From assembly GCF_042180575.1 (NCBI RefSeq), contig NZ_CP170094.1, forward strand, positions 930,001 to 994,000: a DNA stretch of 64,000 bases, written 5' to 3'. Position numbers and translations under genes: made by a program. This DNA comes from Bernardetia sp042180575 (lineage in GTDB: Bacteria > Bacteroidota > Bacteroidia > Cytophagales > Bernardetiaceae). Shown here piece by piece: positions 52,242 through 61,783 of this stretch. The notes below the pieces were generated by a model, which was not told the origin of the DNA, ran no database searches, and saw nothing but the letters and a program-made list of their open reading frames with translations. Each line of letters starts with the position of its first letter. Within the stretch, counting starts at the first letter, position 1.

Positions 52242-53228
52242 TTAATACGTCTTAGTCATAGAAAGAGGCGTAACAATCGCAAAATCAGCAACATTCGTTT
52301 TTTCTAAAACATCTAAGTCTTTTTGGTCGGCTGCCGTAATGGTCATTATTTTCAAACTTGGATTATATTTTCTAAGATAATAAACAATACTTTCGTAATT
52401 ATCTGAATGGTAAGAACCATTGAAGTGTAGGAAAATAGAATTTTTCTTTTCTGCCTTTTTATTTTGTGTTACTCTCTCTTGTTTGTAATATTCGTTAATT
52501 CTATATGCCATTGTTGCATCTTTTACGGCTTGTGCGTAGGCAAAATTTGCAGCACCTTCACTTACTGTTTCAGTATCAGAAGTCGAATGAACCCCCATCA
52601 TTTTGAGCATATTTGCGTAAGCTGGCATCTTCAAATCTACTTCAATAGGCAAAGGCATCATAAAACGTTTTGCATCTTCTGAAAGCTCATCCAAACTAGA
52701 CAACCCTTTTTTAGAAACCAAAGAAGCATAACGACGAGGGATATTTGTAGCTACAAAATCAAGATTATTTTCCTTTGCAAATTCTACCAACGGCTTATAA
52801 TCTGTCTTATAATTATTCCATAATCTTGCTTCGGCTTCAAAGTTTTTTTCTGTAATAATGTCATTCAGATATTCATCTAAAATAGTTTGATTATCGGCTT
52901 CAAATATTTCTGCGCCTAAAATGAGATTATTTTTTGTTCTAAAAATCTTTCCCTCTTTTATTATATTTGAATTTTTAGATAGAATTTTATACAAATCCTT
53001 TGTCAATTCAATCTGTAACCAATGAATAATCGGATTATTATGACTTTCTCCAAAAAGAATAATATCGGCTTCTTGTGCTTTTTCTAAAATAGATTGATAA
53101 GACGATTTTTTTCCTGCTGCATCAAAAATTTGATAGGCTGGTTTGTCAGTTTGGAAAGACATAAGAAGAAATAATAATAAGACAGAAACACCAATTTTAT
53201 GCTTTTTCATGTAATTATGAATATTCAT
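52242..53228 (-). CDS. ChaN-family (Tiki-like) lipoprotein or exported protein
   Basis: A 328-residue protein with an N-terminal hydrophobic signal (IGVSVLLLFLLMSFQ). The core has EADIILFGESHNNPIIHWLQ, the conserved ESH-x-N start, GAEIFEADNQ, later LDFVATNIPRRYASLV, and near the end FLHFNGSYHSDNYESI with a conserved His pair. ChaN and relatives bind haem at the cell envelope or may act as metal-dependent peptidases of the Tiki group. ATG at 53228 begins 3 bases after the stop of the beta-barrel gene; an inner ATG at 53210 is also possible. The neighbour makes a haem or iron role plausible. Confidence 0.85.
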   Translation of the reverse strand: MNIHNYMKKHKIGVSVLLLFLLMSFQTDKPAYQIFDAAGKKSSYQSILEKAQEADIILFGESHNNPIIHWLQIELTKDLYKILSKNSNIIKEGKIFRTKNNLILGAEIFEADNQTILDEYLNDIITEKNFEAEARLWNNYKTDYKPLVEFAKENNLDFVATNIPRRYASLVSKKGLSSLDELSEDAKRFMMPLPIEVDLKMPAYANMLKMMGVHSTSDTETVSEGAANFAYAQAVKDATMAYRINEYYKQERVTQNKKAEKKNSIFLHFNGSYHSDNYESIVYYLRKYNPSLKIMTITAADQKDLDVLEKTNVADFAIVTPLSMTKTY

Positions 53229-53231
53229 TTT

Positions 53232-53864
53232 TTAAAAAAATCCACCTACACGCACTTGTAAAGGACTTCCATAAATTGAGTTATACTGGTCATAGAAAGG
53301 ATTATACAAAGCTGAAATAGTAAAACCAGCACGATTGCCTATCGGAAAGACTAATCCCCCACCAACAAAAAACGCAGGAAATGCTTGTGTATTTTCGGCT
53401 ACACCACTAATATTTGTATAAGAAAATTTAGCAAATAAAGATTCATATTCTGCGTGAGCAAATAAATTGCCTACATTCAAAAAATCTTCTGCAATTATGT
53501 AACGAGAAAACAAACGTCCTCCATAAATATTCTGTTTCCATAACAAATTTCCACCATTATCATTTTGTCTTTGATACTGATATGTACCTCCAACACCTAC
53601 TGAAAATTTGGGTGTAAGTCTATATCCTATTATTGGAGAAATATCTATGTAAGTAAAACGTCCGAAAGTTCCTCCTAAGTTTCCACCAAAATAAAAACGA
53701 TCAATAAGAGGAATCTTTTCATCATCATCGTCTTCACTTTCTTTTTCTTCTTTCTTTTCTTCTTTTTCATCTTCTTGTGGCTTTTCTACTTCTACACCTT
53801 CTACCTGTGCAAAAGAAATAGAACAGAAAAATGATAATACAATAACTAAGATTATTTTTTTCAT
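53232..53864 (-). CDS. Small outer-membrane beta-barrel protein
   Basis: A 210-residue protein with a signal peptide (MKKIILVIVLSFFCSISFAQ). An acidic, Lys/Glu-rich stretch (residues 25-50, EEKKEEKESEDDDDEK) follows. The remainder is eight or so amphipathic strands of alternating residues (FYFGGNLGGTFGRFTYIDIS, VGVGGTYQYQRQ, FVGGGLVFPIG) ending in GFF, an aromatic C-terminus typical of outer-membrane barrels. The ligand is not known. It is directly followed by chaN (3-base gap), so the two are surely one operon. No promoter pair is certain. Confidence 0.8.
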   Translation of the reverse strand: MKKIILVIVLSFFCSISFAQVEGVEVEKPQEDEKEEKKEEKESEDDDDEKIPLIDRFYFGGNLGGTFGRFTYIDISPIIGYRLTPKFSVGVGGTYQYQRQNDNGGNLLWKQNIYGGRLFSRYIIAEDFLNVGNLFAHAEYESLFAKFSYTNISGVAENTQAFPAFFVGGGLVFPIGNRAGFTISALYNPFYDQYNSIYGSPLQVRVGGFF

Positions 53865-53894
53865 TGTTTTTATACGTTTTTATTTTAGTAATGC

Positions 53895-53927
53895 AAACCT
53901 ATAAGATTTTGAAAATCGTATAGGTTT
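53895..53927. terminator. Stem-loop after the purF-like gene
   Basis: AAACCTATAAGATTTT (53895-53910) pairs with AAAATCGTATAGGTTT (53912-53927) with one mismatch. It lies directly beyond the minus-strand purF-like stop and before the beta-barrel start. Confidence 0.65.
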
Positions 53928-53934
53928 ATTAGTT

Positions 53935-55908
53935 TTAATAGGCTCTCGTTTTTTTACCTTCCATAAAGTTAATAAAGGCTTGATTAGCTACTCTATTTCC
54001 CCCTCGTGTAGGATAATTTCCTGTAAAATACCAATCTCCCAAATGATTTGGACAGGCTTTATGCAAATTTTCTACTGTTTGATAGACTACTTTTACTTCT
54101 GCTTTGATATTTGTTGAAATAATTTCGGCTACTTTGTCAGAAACTTCTTCATACTCAAACATATCATATAATTCTTTGACATGATTAACTACTTTTTCTA
54201 ACGGCAGTTTTTTTGATTCCAAACATTTATCATACACATCATCAAGCATGTATTTCAGATGACGCTCTTCCAAAAGCGCAAGCAAAGCACGAAAAACAAC
54301 AAATTCATGTTGCCTAGACATATCAATTCCATAACAATCAGGAAAACGAATTTGAGGAGCAGAAGAAACAATAACGATTTTCTTTGGCTCTAGTTTATCA
54401 AGCATCGTAAGGATACTTTTTTCTAAGGTTGTTCCTCTCACAATCGAATCATCAATGACAACAAGCGTATCAATTCCTTTTCTGACAATCTCATACGTTG
54501 TGTCATAAACATGCGCCACCATATCATCTCGTTGAGCATCACCAGTAATGAAAGTTCGCATTTTAGAATCTTTAATTACCAATTTTTCAACTCTAGGACG
54601 GAAAGACATAATCTTTACCTCCTCTTCCTTTGATAACTCTTCGTCATGGTTTAATGTTTTTTCTCGCTGCGCTATCAAATGATGTTCTACTCCTTTTACC
54701 AAACCTAAAAATGCAGTTTCGGCAGTATTAGGAATATAAGAAAAAATAGTATTTTCCAAATCGTGTTCTATGGCATCCAAAACTTGATGATGCAACTGAC
54801 GACCTAACATTTTTCGTTCGTTATAAATCTCTGGGTCTGTTCCTCTTGAAAAATAAATACGTTCGAAACTACACGACTTTTTCGGTAGTGGTTCTTGAAA
54901 CTTGACTATTTCGTAGTCTGCTTTTTTGTTTACAATAAGCGCATGACCTCCTTCAAGTTCCTGTATTTCAGAATAATCACAATTAAAAGCTGTTTTGATA
55001 GCAGGTTTTTCAGAAGCTGCCACAATTACCTCATCATTGATATAATAATAAGCAGGACGAATACTTGCAGGGTCACGAGCCACAAACGCATCTCCATGAC
55101 CAGCCATCCCTACCATGACATATCCACCATCAAAATCGTTGCACGAACGCTCTAATATTTTTTTCCAATCAATATTTTGTTCTACTTTACCAATTATCTC
55201 TTCATTGGTAAGCGTTTGTGTTTTTTCTGTGGTTTCATAGTTTTCATGGATATTTTTTCCATTTACATTCACATCAAAAGCTAGTTTTGCCCTTTCTTCT
55301 TGTTGATATTGGGCATAATAATGTTGATTTTCTCTATCCAAAAAATGCCCTATTTTTTCTAAAGCTGTTATTGTATCGCCTTGTTCTTGTGGAAACTGCC
55401 CTAATTCTGCCAAATGACTAAATAACTCCTCGGCATTTGTCATATTAAAATTACCAGCTAAAAGTAAATTTCTACTTCTCCAGTTGCTACTTCTCAAAAG
55501 AGGATGACAAAAACGTACATCATTTGCTCCATAGGTTGCATAACGCAAATGTCCTAAAAATAGCTCTCCAGCAAAAGGAACATTCTCTTTTACCCATTTT
55601 CCTTTATAATATTTTTTACCTTCTTTTTGGGCTTTAGTAAATTTTTTACCTATTTTATTAAAAATATGATTGATAGGCTGTTCTTCAATCGAACGAATAC
55701 GGTCAATGTATTGATGTCCTTTTTTCATATCAATTTTGATACTTGCCAATCCTGCACCATCTTGACCTCGGTTGTGCTGTTTTTCCATCAATAAAAACAT
55801 TTTATTGACAGGATAAGCAGGTGTTCCATATTTTTCAATATAATATCCAAGTGGTTTTCGAAGGCGTAAGAATGCTACTCCACATTCATGTTTTAGAGAT
55901 TCGCTCAT
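53935..55908 (-). CDS. Amidophosphoribosyltransferase-like protein (long PurF form)
   Basis: A 657-residue enzyme of the PurF group, which makes 5-phosphoribosylamine from PRPP and glutamine, the first step of purine synthesis. The N-terminal glutaminase has nucleophile C9 in HECGVAFLRL (a short propeptide must be removed), QHNRGQDGAGLAS, and FLGHLRYATYG. The C-terminal phosphoribosyltransferase has FSRGTDPEIY and the PRPP motif VVIDDSIVRGTT followed by SAPQIRFPDCYGIDMS. At 657 residues it exceeds the usual ~470-510, with extra segments between about 170-260 and at the C-terminus. This long form is frequent in Bacteroidota, sometimes next to a standard PurF. Whether it is the main purine enzyme cannot be told here. 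Confidence 0.88.
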   Translation of the reverse strand: MSESLKHECGVAFLRLRKPLGYYIEKYGTPAYPVNKMFLLMEKQHNRGQDGAGLASIKIDMKKGHQYIDRIRSIEEQPINHIFNKIGKKFTKAQKEGKKYYKGKWVKENVPFAGELFLGHLRYATYGANDVRFCHPLLRSSNWRSRNLLLAGNFNMTNAEELFSHLAELGQFPQEQGDTITALEKIGHFLDRENQHYYAQYQQEERAKLAFDVNVNGKNIHENYETTEKTQTLTNEEIIGKVEQNIDWKKILERSCNDFDGGYVMVGMAGHGDAFVARDPASIRPAYYYINDEVIVAASEKPAIKTAFNCDYSEIQELEGGHALIVNKKADYEIVKFQEPLPKKSCSFERIYFSRGTDPEIYNERKMLGRQLHHQVLDAIEHDLENTIFSYIPNTAETAFLGLVKGVEHHLIAQREKTLNHDEELSKEEEVKIMSFRPRVEKLVIKDSKMRTFITGDAQRDDMVAHVYDTTYEIVRKGIDTLVVIDDSIVRGTTLEKSILTMLDKLEPKKIVIVSSAPQIRFPDCYGIDMSRQHEFVVFRALLALLEERHLKYMLDDVYDKCLESKKLPLEKVVNHVKELYDMFEYEEVSDKVAEIISTNIKAEVKVVYQTVENLHKACPNHLGDWYFTGNYPTRGGNRVANQAFINFMEGKKTRAY

Positions 55909-55973
55909 AATAGAAGAAAAAAAGGTGGGAATGAATTATGTATTCTGATTCGATTATTAGTTCAATTATACTA

Positions 55974-55981
55974 CAAAGATA
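55974..55981 (-). promoter_or_regulatory. Putative -7 element of the purF-like gene
   Basis: TATCTTTG on the minus strand matches TAnnTTTG and gives a leader of about 59 bases. No clear -33 TTG is seen. Confidence 0.5.
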
Positions 55982-56009
55982 GCCATAAAATAGCTATTTT
56001 GTTTAATGT

Positions 56010-56033
56010 ATTGCTCATCAAGACACGAGCAAT
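56010..56033. repeat. Short intergenic hairpin
   Basis: ATTGCTC and GAGCAAT pair round a 10-base loop (ATCAAGACAC). A following GGCG echoes the AATGGCG tail of the hairpin at 20812-20840. Confidence 0.45.
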
Positions 56034-56158
56034 GGCGTATATATTCTTAAATTTTTGAAATTAAATAAGTAACCTTATTTTTTGTTATCATTCATCAGAA
56101 TTTTCTAAATCCAATTAATTTTACTGTTGCTTATTTCTCTACAAGCAACTTTCAGTAA

Positions 56159-56584
56159 TTAATGAAAACGCTCCACTACTGCCATCGTTATTCTACTGAT
56201 ACATGTTAGCTTTCCTTCTTCGTTAGTCATTTTTATTTCCCAAACATGTGTTTTTCTACCTACATGAAGTGCTGTTGCTGTTCCGTACACCCATTTTCCC
56301 TTTGGAACAGGTCGGATATGATTTGCATTTATTTCCAATCCCATACAGGCATATTTTTCTGTATCGACGCTCATATTTGCAGCAATACTTCCCAACGTTT
56401 CGGCAAGAACAACAGAACCTCCTCCATGTAAAACACCCATAATTTGTATATGACGCTCATCAACAGGCATTTTTCCACTAATTGAGTTTTCTGTAACTTC
56501 TGTAATTTCAATTCCTAAAAAACCAACCATTGTATTTTTTTGTCCTTCATTGATTAGTTCTACTGGCTTTATTTTGATACTCAT
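56159..56584 (-). CDS. Hotdog-fold acyl-CoA thioesterase (PaaI/MenI-like)
   Basis: A 141-residue enzyme that hydrolyses an acyl-CoA, possibly phenylacetyl-CoA or DHNA-CoA types. The hotdog signature is SGKMPVDERHIQIMGVLHGG, then GSVVLAETLGSIAANMSV: the helix with the catalytic-position glutamate and the HGG turn. HIRPVPKGKWVYGTATALHVGRKTHVWEI follows as the usual second half, read here in parts. Length matches the subfamily. No menaquinone or phenylacetate gene is beside it, so the substrate is open. A possible -7 element (TAAATTTG) lies at 56635-56642 on the minus strand. Confidence 0.88.
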   Translation of the reverse strand: MSIKIKPVELINEGQKNTMVGFLGIEITEVTENSISGKMPVDERHIQIMGVLHGGGSVVLAETLGSIAANMSVDTEKYACMGLEINANHIRPVPKGKWVYGTATALHVGRKTHVWEIKMTNEEGKLTCISRITMAVVERFH

Positions 56585-56702
56585 TTTTTGATATGTTTTT
56601 ATTTGAATTAATACATTTATTTTGCTTTAAACTTCAAATTTATTGAAATAATTTAGAAATTTTTGAAGTAATTTTGATTTATACATTTCAACCTATTCCA
56701 AA

Positions 56703-57099
56703 ATGCCAAGAAAGCGAAAAATTTATTTCCTATTAGTTGTTCTTACTATTATAATTGGTTTGGTTTCAAGAACTGAATTTATTTCTAGTTTCATTACTGA
56801 GCATTTTGGAGATTATCTATATGCCGTTTTATTTTTCTTGATTTTTGGATTTATATTTACAAAAGCTCAGACTTACAAAATTTTTCTACTCATTTTGCTA
56901 TGGAATTGAATTTCTTCAACTTTATCAACCAAAACCAGCTAACTGGATTAGTTTTATTCGGAGTTATGAAGTAAGTAGATTGATTTTGGGAAATAATTTT
57001 CAATGGTTTGATATAATCAGTTATACACTTGGAGGAATGACAGGTTATATTTTCGAAGTTTTGTTTTATTCGGAGTTTCATTCCAAAAATCATAAATAA
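56703..57099 (+). pseudogene. DUF2809-family membrane protein gene with a frameshift
   Basis: The first frame (from 56703) reads MPRKRKIYFLLVVLTIIIGL, then VSRTEFISS and FGDYLYAVLFFLIFGFIFTK, matching the start of the DUF2809 family. It then stops at 56909. The second frame (to 57099) carries CYGIEFLQLYQPKPANWISF and GNNFQWFDIISYTLGG, the rest of the family. Dropping one T of the TTTT run at 56893-56896 joins the two as KIFLLICYGIEFLQLYQ. The whole would be about 130 residues, the usual length, with four membrane helices. The cause may be a real mutation, a sequencing error or, less likely, programmed frameshifting. A TAATTTTG element at 56669-56676 may be its -7 box. Confidence 0.85.
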
Positions 57100-57195
57100 T
57101 CAAAACTGAATCTAAAAAAAACCTTTCTTGTCAATCAAATTGCTATTTTAGTTACAAAATCAATTATTTCTATTTATACAATTTAATTTTATCTT

Positions 57196-59130
57196 ATGAA
57201 TATTTTTTCACTTCATTCTAAATTTGTCTTTTTACTCTTTGTATTTAGCTTGTCAGCCCAATCTATATTTGCTCAACAAGAAACAATGGGAGTGGTTCAA
57301 ATCTACGACCCTTCAGAAATAGTATATTCGTATCAGCTTGACCTCACAAAAGTAAAAAATGACAAAGTTCCTGTTGAAGTTTTAATTACAAACTTAGACA
57401 AATTCCGTCCTTCTGTTGAGCCAACTGATCCACCAAAAGAAGATTCTATTTCTTTTTTTATGCCTAAAATTGTTCCTGGTACGTATCGTATTTATGATTT
57501 TGGACGGTTTTTGAGTAATTTTAAAGTATTTGATAAAAAAGGCAAAGAAATTGGTTTTTCTCATCCTAATGAAAACGAATGGCGTTTTCCTACTAAAAAT
57601 TTAGATAAAATCACATATTTAGTAGATGATACTTTTGATTCACAAGAAAAAAACAAAGTCTTCGAACCAGGAGGAACAGATATTGAAGATGAGATTTTTG
57701 TAATCAATACACATGGCTTTTTTGGTTATTTGGAAGGATTAAAACGCAACTCTTTTTTGATAAATATTATCAAACCTAAAAAGTTTTATGGCGCTACTCC
57801 TTTAATTCCTATCAATTCTGGAGAGAAAGAAGACCTTTACTTAGTTTCAGATTATCACCTTTTGGCAGATTCTCCGATGTTATATTCTGTTCCTGATACA
57901 GTTACTTTTGATGTAGGAGGCGCAGAAATTTTGGTTTCAGTTTTTCACGAAAAAGGAACAGTAAAGGCGAAAGAAGTAGCAAAAGAAGTTCAGAAATCTT
58001 TAGAAGCTCAAAAAAATTATTTAGGAGGAACATTACCTATCAAAAAATATGCGTTTTTGATTTATATTTTTGATGGTTTTAGCAATTCGGGTTCGTATGG
58101 AGCTTTAGAGCATTCGTATTCTTCGCTTTATTTCTTGCCTAATTTGGGAGCTTCTCGTCTTGCAAATACAGTTGTAGAAATTGCAGCTCATGAGTTTTTT
58201 CATATCTTGACACCTCTTTCTATTCACTCTGAACAAATTCATTATTTTGATTTTATCAATCCTAAAATGTCAAAACACCTTTGGCTCTATGAAGGAGTTA
58301 CTGAATATTTTGCAAATCATGTTTTGTTACAACAAGATTTGATTTCTTTAGAAGAATTTTTGGATAAAATGCGTGAAAAAGTAAGTGAAGCCAATAATTA
58401 TTCTGATGTTCCTTTTACAGAAATGAGCTTGGGTTGTTTGGATGAATATGCTGACGAATATGGAAATGTTTATGAAAAAGGAGCTTTAATTGGTTGGATG
58501 TTGGATATTCGTTTGAGAGAATTATCTGAAGGAAAATATGGTTTGATGAACTTAATGCAAGATTTATCAAAAAAATATGGAACAGAACAACCTTTTAAAG
58601 ACGACAAACTTTTTGATGTAATTACTGAAATGACGTACCCAGAAATTCGTACTTTCTTTGCTGATTATGTAGAAGGAAATAAAGAGTTACCTTATACAGA
58701 TTATCTAAAAACTATTGGCATAAACACAACAGGCGAAGGAACAGAAGAAGTATTTAACTTTGGAAATATTGGTTTGGCAGTTGATCCACAAACAAAAGAA
58801 GTAAGTGTTTTTAGTATGGAAGGCGCAAATGAATTTGGGAAGATGTTTGAAGAAGGTGATGTTATCTTGAAAATAAATAACCAAAAAGTAGATGCTGCGA
58901 ATTTCTTGGATTTGATTACAGAAGCCAGTTATAAAGAAAATGAAGAGATGGAAATAGTAGTGGCTAGAGAGTTTAAGAAAAGAAAAAAAACCAAAATAAA
59001 AGAACAAACATTAAAATCTAAACCTGTATTTGTAGAACAAGAACAAGATTTTGGTTTTGAAGAGACCCAAGATAAAAATGAAAAACAAATCAAACTCTTG
59101 AAGGCTTGGGAAAAGTGGGAAATAAAATAA
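57196..59130 (+). CDS. M61-family metallopeptidase with PDZ domain
   Basis: An exported glycyl-aminopeptidase-like zinc protease of 644 residues. Residues 1-26 are a signal peptide ending SIFAQ. A beta-rich N-terminal domain (40-260, with MPKIVPGTYRIYDFGRFLSN) precedes the catalytic domain. The zinc motif is AAHEFFHILTPLSI (HExxH near 335), with the third ligand glutamate in LWLYEGVTEYFAN. The C-terminal part has a PDZ-like segment (about 515-600: FNFGNIGLAVD, EEGDVILKINNQKVDAANFL) and a charged tail. Family members digest peptides in the periplasm or outside the cell. It is monocistronic and followed by a strong terminator. Confidence 0.93.
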   Translation: MNIFSLHSKFVFLLFVFSLSAQSIFAQQETMGVVQIYDPSEIVYSYQLDLTKVKNDKVPVEVLITNLDKFRPSVEPTDPPKEDSISFFMPKIVPGTYRIYDFGRFLSNFKVFDKKGKEIGFSHPNENEWRFPTKNLDKITYLVDDTFDSQEKNKVFEPGGTDIEDEIFVINTHGFFGYLEGLKRNSFLINIIKPKKFYGATPLIPINSGEKEDLYLVSDYHLLADSPMLYSVPDTVTFDVGGAEILVSVFHEKGTVKAKEVAKEVQKSLEAQKNYLGGTLPIKKYAFLIYIFDGFSNSGSYGALEHSYSSLYFLPNLGASRLANTVVEIAAHEFFHILTPLSIHSEQIHYFDFINPKMSKHLWLYEGVTEYFANHVLLQQDLISLEEFLDKMREKVSEANNYSDVPFTEMSLGCLDEYADEYGNVYEKGALIGWMLDIRLRELSEGKYGLMNLMQDLSKKYGTEQPFKDDKLFDVITEMTYPEIRTFFADYVEGNKELPYTDYLKTIGINTTGEGTEEVFNFGNIGLAVDPQTKEVSVFSMEGANEFGKMFEEGDVILKINNQKVDAANFLDLITEASYKENEEMEIVVAREFKKRKKTKIKEQTLKSKPVFVEQEQDFGFEETQDKNEKQIKLLKAWEKWEIK

Positions 59131-59154
59131 TCTGTTTTACTTGATAAGCAAAAC

Positions 59155-59190
59155 AAAAAAGGTCTTTACAATCAAGTAAAGACCTTTTTT
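59155..59190. terminator. Terminator between the M61 peptidase and FecR-like genes
   Basis: The arms, 59155-59169 and 59176-59190 (core GGTCTTTAC and GTAAAGACC with A- and T-tracts), pair perfectly over 15 bases round a 6-base loop. It works in both directions for convergent genes. Confidence 0.85.
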
Positions 59191-59223
59191 TATATGAAAT
59201 AAATTTAATATTGATTATAAATA

Positions 59224-60198
59224 TTAGTCATTTGTAGCTGTATTCTTATCTTCTTTCTTTGCAAGAATTGCTTTCTCACTCATTTCAGAACGCTCAGTAA
59301 AACTATCATACAATATTTTGTATGTTTCTACTTCAGGAGCAAGAGCCATTGCAGCTTTATACGCCATTGCAGCTTCTGCATAATATCCTTCATCTTCCAA
59401 ATATTGTGCTTTGATAAGATGTCCAAGAGCAGTATCATCACCAATTTGGTCTAATTGCTCACGGATTTCTTTCTTAGCATCACTTTCTTTTTTAATAACT
59501 TGGTTATCAGAATTGATGTTTTTATCCTTTTTGTCTTCATCTGCCACTTCAACTCTATAAAGAACAGTAGTTTGGTCTTTAAGCTCTGGACGAGAAAAAT
59601 CTATTACATAAGATGTTTCTGTTGTAGTCTCAGAGTAAAGTTCGTTATTGCGAAGATCTGTCAATATAACACGGTACTCTCTCACATCTTTAGGGCTAAC
59701 TTTTGCCAAATCTTCATAAACAAACCATTCGATTTCCATTTTATCGCCTAGCATATTTACTTTACTTTCTTGAAGAATAGTAACCTTTTTCAACATATTA
59801 CGCTTTACAGCACCAGTCTTTTTCATGTGCTTATAACGATTATCGCCACTCGCTTCTTCAGCAGAAGATGTAAGTTCAGAAACTACGTAGTTTGCATAAC
59901 GAGCAGTAAGACTAGAGCCATTGCTTGCCTTTAAGTTACTTGCCAATTCGTTTACTTTGTAAGTTCCTTTAGTACGAAGCTCAACAGTTTGTCCATTCGT
60001 GTGTAAAAGACCTAAATATCCTCCTTCTTCCATAACGATAACGTCAGAATTATTGAGTTTAGAACCTACACGGATTGCGTTTTTAGAAGCTGTATTGTTT
60101 CCTTTTGCAGTCAGAACACGAAAGGCATAATCTTGTGCCATTGTAGTTCCACCGATTAGCAACATAAGAGCGACTAAGAATAGTGATTTTGTTTTCAT
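59224..60198 (-). CDS. Exported FecR-like protein with C-terminal TPR-like helices
   Basis: A 324-residue protein with a signal peptide (MKTKSLFLVALMLLIGGTTM, then AQ). Residues 25-100 look like a FecR domain: AFRVLTAKGNNTASKNAIRV, GSKLNNSDVIVMEEGGYLGL, then ELRTKGTYKV. The middle (155-235) is beta-rich (MEIEWFVYEDLAKVS, YRVILTDLRNNELYSETTTE). The C-terminal part has a TPR-like pair (AQYLEDEGYYAEAAMAYKAA). A CHASE2 protein gene lies 367 bp upstream in the same direction; FecR-like and CHASE2 proteins are often neighbours, as I recall, so a joint envelope-sensing role is possible. Confidence 0.7.
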   Translation of the reverse strand: MKTKSLFLVALMLLIGGTTMAQDYAFRVLTAKGNNTASKNAIRVGSKLNNSDVIVMEEGGYLGLLHTNGQTVELRTKGTYKVNELASNLKASNGSSLTARYANYVVSELTSSAEEASGDNRYKHMKKTGAVKRNMLKKVTILQESKVNMLGDKMEIEWFVYEDLAKVSPKDVREYRVILTDLRNNELYSETTTETSYVIDFSRPELKDQTTVLYRVEVADEDKKDKNINSDNQVIKKESDAKKEIREQLDQIGDDTALGHLIKAQYLEDEGYYAEAAMAYKAAMALAPEVETYKILYDSFTERSEMSEKAILAKKEDKNTATND

Positions 60199-60565
60199 AG
60201 TTTTAAAATTTAATTGAGATAAGTATTTGATAACTATTTTTTTTGAGTTTTGATAATTTTATTATATTTGACTACCTATATGAAAGACTTCGTTTATTCA
60301 AACTTGTTTTTCAAAAACAAAGAATAGTATTTACTTTTCCCCTTCTTTTGTAGATAGTTCTGAGATAACTTTAGTTTATTGTTCTGCAATAATCGAACAA
60401 AAAATAATCATATATTAGTTTTACGTGAAAACTTGGTAAAAAGATATAAAAATCTGAAATTTTTATTCGATTTCTATAATTTTATTACTAGATACAGATT
60501 GTCGTATTTTTCAGTTCTATTTTTCTGAACTTAACTTTCCTTTCCAGTTTTTATTTTTTCAGTTT
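60199..60565. other. Spacer between the CHASE2 and FecR-like genes
   Basis: An AT-rich 367-bp stretch. It should hold the promoter or a long leader for the FecR-like gene, but I find no full TAnnTTTG match on the minus strand; the nearest (CAAAGAATA at about 60318) has one extra spacer base. No ORF or strong hairpin is seen. Confidence 0.4.
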
Positions 60566-61783
60566 TTATTCATAGGCACGACTTGATTTAGGGTACAAAT
60601 TAGTCAAGATAGCCAAAAATACTTCTAGCACATCTCCAGACAATACTACAGCCAAAACACCGACAGTTACTTCTAACATTAAGTTATAAGTGGCAAGTGT
60701 CCAAATAAAAATAAATACAAATATAACTACTTCTACAAGCTGAACTCCTTTTGTGATAACATCGTACCAAGTTCCTAGTTTTCTATGAAAATAGATATAC
60801 GTAAATAATACAGCATTTGCAAAAGCCATCAGCACAGAAATAATAATAGCTAAATAAGAAGGAATAACATCGATATAGTTTTCATGTAATATCATCGAAA
60901 GCATATTGGCATGAATCATAATTCCGTACATATCTGTTGCTGCCCTTCCGACAGGTCGTGTATTCATTGGCGTATAATATCTGTCATCTACACCATCTTC
61001 TTCTATAAAGGTAGAACCCATATAGCCCATAATAACTATTTTGTCTTTAAAAAAAGAAGGGTCAAAATTTTCTTGTAAAACATCTACAGGATCAATGACC
61101 ATAAATTTATCCCAATCTCCACGATAGTAAATTGTTTCTACTTCATTATCTCTAGCTAAAAGTCTTTCTGCTTTCTTAGGATACGAAAGTTGTATCAACT
61201 TTGTCGCAAAACTATATTCTACTGAAGCTTTTACCTTTTCTTTTGGAGAGACAATACGAGCCGTTTCAAATTTTGTATCTTCATCAGTTACTACATTTAC
61301 ATAACCAAGTTCTACATATTTTTGGAAAGGTTCGAAAGGCATTCCTAAACTATCAAAACTTTTCGTTTTTTCATTTGGTTTTTCTAGTTTTGAAGCAAAA
61401 ACAATCGGACACCTATCACTTGCAATCTGTAAAAAAGTTTCTAATGTAGAATCTTGTTCATAAGCTCTTGGACCTTCCAAAAGTGCATCTAACCCAATCA
61501 CTTTAGGTTTGTATCTTGAAATAATTTCTAATTGCGCTCCCAACCCATCACGATACAAATATCCAATATTTACAATGACTATATTTGTATCTACTTCTAT
61601 TTTTTCATTATCTCTAATTTGAGAAAAATAAACATCAGAAATTTTGAAGTTATTAATAGTTTGTTCGAAAATATTGAGAAAATCAAAATTTACAGCAACC
61701 GTCTGCAACAAAAACATAAACGCAAAAATTGTAATTGTTCCTGTAATTGTAGCAAGATTAAATATCTTTCGTAAAAAACGCAT
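60566..61783 (-). CDS. CHASE2 sensor-domain protein without an output domain
   Basis: A 405-residue membrane protein. One N-terminal helix (TITGTITIFAFMFLLQTVA) precedes a large extracytoplasmic CHASE2 domain (45-290), with VDTNIVIVNIGYLYRDG, ISRYKPKVIGLDALLEGPRA and FKDKIVIMGYMGST, all typical. GRAATDMYGIMIHANMLSMI leads into three closely spaced C-terminal helices (about 300-390). Most CHASE2 proteins end in a cyclase, kinase or phosphatase domain; this one ends right after the membrane helices, so it must signal through a partner or serve another role. The FecR-like gene downstream is the obvious candidate. Confidence 0.88.
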   Translation of the reverse strand: MRFLRKIFNLATITGTITIFAFMFLLQTVAVNFDFLNIFEQTINNFKISDVYFSQIRDNEKIEVDTNIVIVNIGYLYRDGLGAQLEIISRYKPKVIGLDALLEGPRAYEQDSTLETFLQIASDRCPIVFASKLEKPNEKTKSFDSLGMPFEPFQKYVELGYVNVVTDEDTKFETARIVSPKEKVKASVEYSFATKLIQLSYPKKAERLLARDNEVETIYYRGDWDKFMVIDPVDVLQENFDPSFFKDKIVIMGYMGSTFIEEDGVDDRYYTPMNTRPVGRAATDMYGIMIHANMLSMILHENYIDVIPSYLAIIISVLMAFANAVLFTYIYFHRKLGTWYDVITKGVQLVEVVIFVFIFIWTLATYNLMLEVTVGVLAVVLSGDVLEVFLAILTNLYPKSSRAYE

